Source: Propionibacteriaceae bacterium (GTDB taxonomy: Bacteria > Actinomycetota > Actinomycetes > Propionibacteriales > Propionibacteriaceae). From it: DNA of 8,202 nucleotides. The stretch is from assembly GCA_031265725.1 (NCBI GenBank), contig JAISCH010000045.1:1-8202 (forward strand). The letters run 5' to 3'. A model generated the notes under the pieces. That model was not told where the DNA came from. It saw only the letters and a program-made list of their open reading frames with translations, and made no database searches. The first letter of the stretch is position 1; the number at the start of each line of letters is the position of its first letter. The position numbers and the translations under genes were made by a program. Shown here in pieces: positions 6,128 through 8,202 of the stretch.

Positions 6128-8202
6128 ATGACCCCCACTCACGCCTCCCAGCAACGCCCACGCCCAGAACCCGCAACCCAAAGTTGCCCACGTCCGGAAT
6201 ACCCCCGCCCGGACCGTGACCGCTCTTGGCGCTGGCTCAGCCTCAACGGCCAGTGGGGATTCGACCCGGAATGGGGGGAGGCCACCGCCATCACCGTCCC
6301 GTTCGCCTGGGAGACGCCAGCCTCCGGCGTCGGCCAGACCTGGCTGGAACGTGCCACTTACCGGCGGGTCATCGAGGTTCCAGCGTGGGAGGACGCCCGG
6401 GTCTTCCTCTGTTTCGGGGCGGTCCACTACCGCTGCACCGTCTTCCTCGACGATCAACTGCTGGGCGTCCACACTGGCGGCCACACCCCCTTTGAATTCG
6501 ATCTCGACGGTCTGATCGCGCCGGGTGGCAGCGCGCAGTTGCGAGTCGAGGTCGAAGCCCCGGCCGACAAGGCGTACCTTCCGCACGGCAAGCAGCGTTC
6601 CATCCCCCGTGATGACTACGACGGGGTCTGCTTCACCCCGTCGTCGGGGATCTGGCAGCCGGTCTGGCTGGAAGCCCGTGGACGTACTTATCTGGCCGAC
6701 CTGCGCATCCAAGGTGACGCGCTGGATTCGTTCCACATCGCTGGGCGGTTGGCCGGTGACCAGCCTGTCGGCACGACTGTCCGCTTTTCCGGCCCCGACA
6801 TCGCCGTCGAGCTGACCGCCGCTGCTGACGGCTGCTTCAGCGCGGACGTGCCGGTGCACTCACCCCGGCTCTGGTCACCAGCGCAACCGTACCTGTACGA
6901 ATTGGCGGTCTGCGTCGGCCAAGGCCCAGCCCAAGACCGACTGACCGCCACCGCTGGGCTGCGCCGAATCGAGACAGTTGGCGAACAACTCCTGCTGAAC
7001 GGCCAACGGCTCTACCTGCGTGGTGTGCTCGACCAAGGCTACTGGCCCGGCACCGGTCTGACCGCCCCCAGCGATCAAGCCCTCCGCGCCGATCTGGAAA
7101 TCGCCAGTCAACTGGGTTACAACCTGGTCCGCAAACACATCAAATTGGAGGAGCCACGCTGGCTCGACCACGCCGACCGGCTGGGCATGCTGATTTGGAG
7201 CGAACCGCCCGGCCCCGGTCGTTATTCTGCTGAGTCCGCCGAGGCTTTCTGTGCCCAATTGCCCGACTGGGTGGCCCGAGACGCCAACCACCCATCGATT
7301 GTGATCTGGGGGCTCTACAACGAGGAATGGGGACTCGACTGGGACGTGCCCGGCCGCCCCGAACTGCGCCAAGCGGTCGAGACGGCTTACGAACGCCTGG
7401 CGGCGCTCGACTCCACCCGGCCCATCGTTGACAACTCTGGCTGGTCGCATGTCCGCACCGATCTGGTCGATTGGCACTACTACGACACCGACCCGGCTGG
7501 TTGGGCGGATCGCCTGGCCGCTCTGGCCAGCGGGGCCAGCGACAGCTTCCCGGTCACCCTCGGCCCCGATTTCACCGTGGAGAAGAGCCTCTATGCCACT
7601 GACGGCCTGCCGCGAGCCGGATTACCGATCCTCAACAGCGAGTATGGCGGTGGCAGCGGCCAGCTTGAGCGCGCCTGGCATCTGCGCTGGCAGACCCAAG
7701 AGTTGCGTCGGCATGACAGGTTCGTCGGATATGTTTACACCGAATTGGTGGATGTCGAACATGAACCAGTCGGTTTGGTCGATGCCTGGCGTGAACCCAA
7801 AGACTTGGCCGGTTTAGACCCCGCCGATCTCAACGCCGTCACAGTGCTGGTGGTCGATCTGATCCCGGAAGCGCCCGGTGCCGACATTCCTCTTCCTGCC
7901 GAACCGCTGACCTTGAGTGTCCATGTCTCGCATCACGGCACCGAAACCCTCACCGCTGCCATCCTGTGCGCGGCCTGGGTGCCCGCTGGTGCGCCTTTGC
8001 CCATTGACGAGCCAACGTGTGCGGAAGTCCAGGTGCCAGCGGTCGTCCCCTATCAGTTGTCCGACGCCATCGACCTAACCGTCCCGGCCACTGCTGTCCC
8101 CGCCCGTCTCCAGCTCTGGTTGGAACGAGACGGGCAACGCCTCGCTCATACTTTCATCGACGCCGGACCCACCCGGCAACTCGGTCGCCCGGCTATCTTG
8201 CC
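6128..8202 (+). CDS. Glycoside hydrolase family 2 enzyme, cytoplasmic, 3' end beyond the window
   Basis: The frame is open from ATG 6128 to the window edge (691 complete codons, no stop), so the product is C-terminally incomplete. The N-terminus is Pro/Arg-rich with no signal peptide or membrane segment, so the enzyme is probably intracellular. The order is GH2: a sugar-binding jelly roll (about 35-185, opening with LSLNGQWGF), an immunoglobulin-like sandwich (about 190-285) and a TIM barrel (about 286-560). The barrel shows RGVLDQGYWP (298-307), NLVRKHIK (332-339), the acid/base motif NHPSIVIWGLYNEEWG with catalytic E399, and the nucleophile motif NSEYGG with E505. From about 565 a further beta-rich domain begins. 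The Asn-x-Lys motif of beta-glucuronidases is absent (HEPVG, 545-549). A beta-galactosidase, beta-mannosidase, arabinosidase or another GH2 activity remains possible. It follows the permease by 28 bp with only a weak AGAAAGA (6114-6120) as ribosome binding site, and presumably cleaves the imported substrate. Confidence 0.93.
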   Translation, partial: MTPTHASQQRPRPEPATQSCPRPEYPRPDRDRSWRWLSLNGQWGFDPEWGEATAITVPFAWETPASGVGQTWLERATYRRVIEVPAWEDARVFLCFGAVHYRCTVFLDDQLLGVHTGGHTPFEFDLDGLIAPGGSAQLRVEVEAPADKAYLPHGKQRSIPRDDYDGVCFTPSSGIWQPVWLEARGRTYLADLRIQGDALDSFHIAGRLAGDQPVGTTVRFSGPDIAVELTAAADGCFSADVPVHSPRLWSPAQPYLYELAVCVGQGPAQDRLTATAGLRRIETVGEQLLLNGQRLYLRGVLDQGYWPGTGLTAPSDQALRADLEIASQLGYNLVRKHIKLEEPRWLDHADRLGMLIWSEPPGPGRYSAESAEAFCAQLPDWVARDANHPSIVIWGLYNEEWGLDWDVPGRPELRQAVETAYERLAALDSTRPIVDNSGWSHVRTDLVDWHYYDTDPAGWADRLAALASGASDSFPVTLGPDFTVEKSLYATDGLPRAGLPILNSEYGGGSGQLERAWHLRWQTQELRRHDRFVGYVYTELVDVEHEPVGLVDAWREPKDLAGLDPADLNAVTVLVVDLIPEAPGADIPLPAEPLTLSVHVSHHGTETLTAAILCAAWVPAGAPLPIDEPTCAEVQVPAVVPYQLSDAIDLTVPATAVPARLQLWLERDGQRLAHTFIDAGPTRQLGRPAIL

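Noticed and set aside
6089..7477. Two minus-strand frames (256 and 200 codons) opposite the GH2 gene
   Set aside because: The plus-strand GH2 frame has catalytic motifs and continuous homology-like features throughout. The minus frames are its complement and show no domain.
1..8202. Insertion sequences, CRISPR arrays, tRNA or rRNA genes, phage genes
   Set aside because: I saw no transposase motif, regularly spaced repeats, tRNA-like cloverleaf or rRNA sequence. All coding space is explained by the six genes.

Overview
This looks like a chromosomal segment from a moderately high-GC actinobacterium. The basis is GC-rich third codon positions, two GTG starts among six genes, an ABC-F protein that resembles the mycobacterial Rv1473 type as I remember it, and a CUT1 sugar importer operon with no ATPase gene in view. 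A member of the Propionibacteriaceae or a similar group would fit, but the genus is a guess.

Layout. (1) Positions 41-1639, + strand: a complete duplicated-ATPase ABC-F protein, unrelated to what follows. (2) 1640-1752: a short convergent gap containing overlapping inverted repeats. (3) 1753-2763, - strand: a LacI-family repressor. (4) 2764-2903: a divergent control region with a candidate promoter and two related 16-bp LacI-type operator sequences 31 bp apart. One lies on the -35 element and the other on the predicted transcription start. (5) 2904 to the window end, + strand: an operon encoding a lipoprotein sugar-binding protein, two CUT1 (MalF- and MalG-type) permeases, and a glycoside hydrolase family 2 (GH2) enzyme with no signal peptide. 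The GH2 gene runs off the window after 691 complete codons with no stop.

How the genes work together (inference). The binding protein captures a glycoside or short oligosaccharide outside the cell, the two permeases import it using an ATPase encoded elsewhere, and the GH2 enzyme cleaves it in the cytoplasm. The LacI protein represses the operon until its inducer, probably a product or intermediate, accumulates. The substrate cannot be read from the sequence. The GH2 lacks the Asn-x-Lys carboxylate-binding motif of beta-glucuronidases, which argues against a glucuronide. The system is of a well-known kind. The most informative new details are the operator pair and the uncharacterised GH2 subtype.
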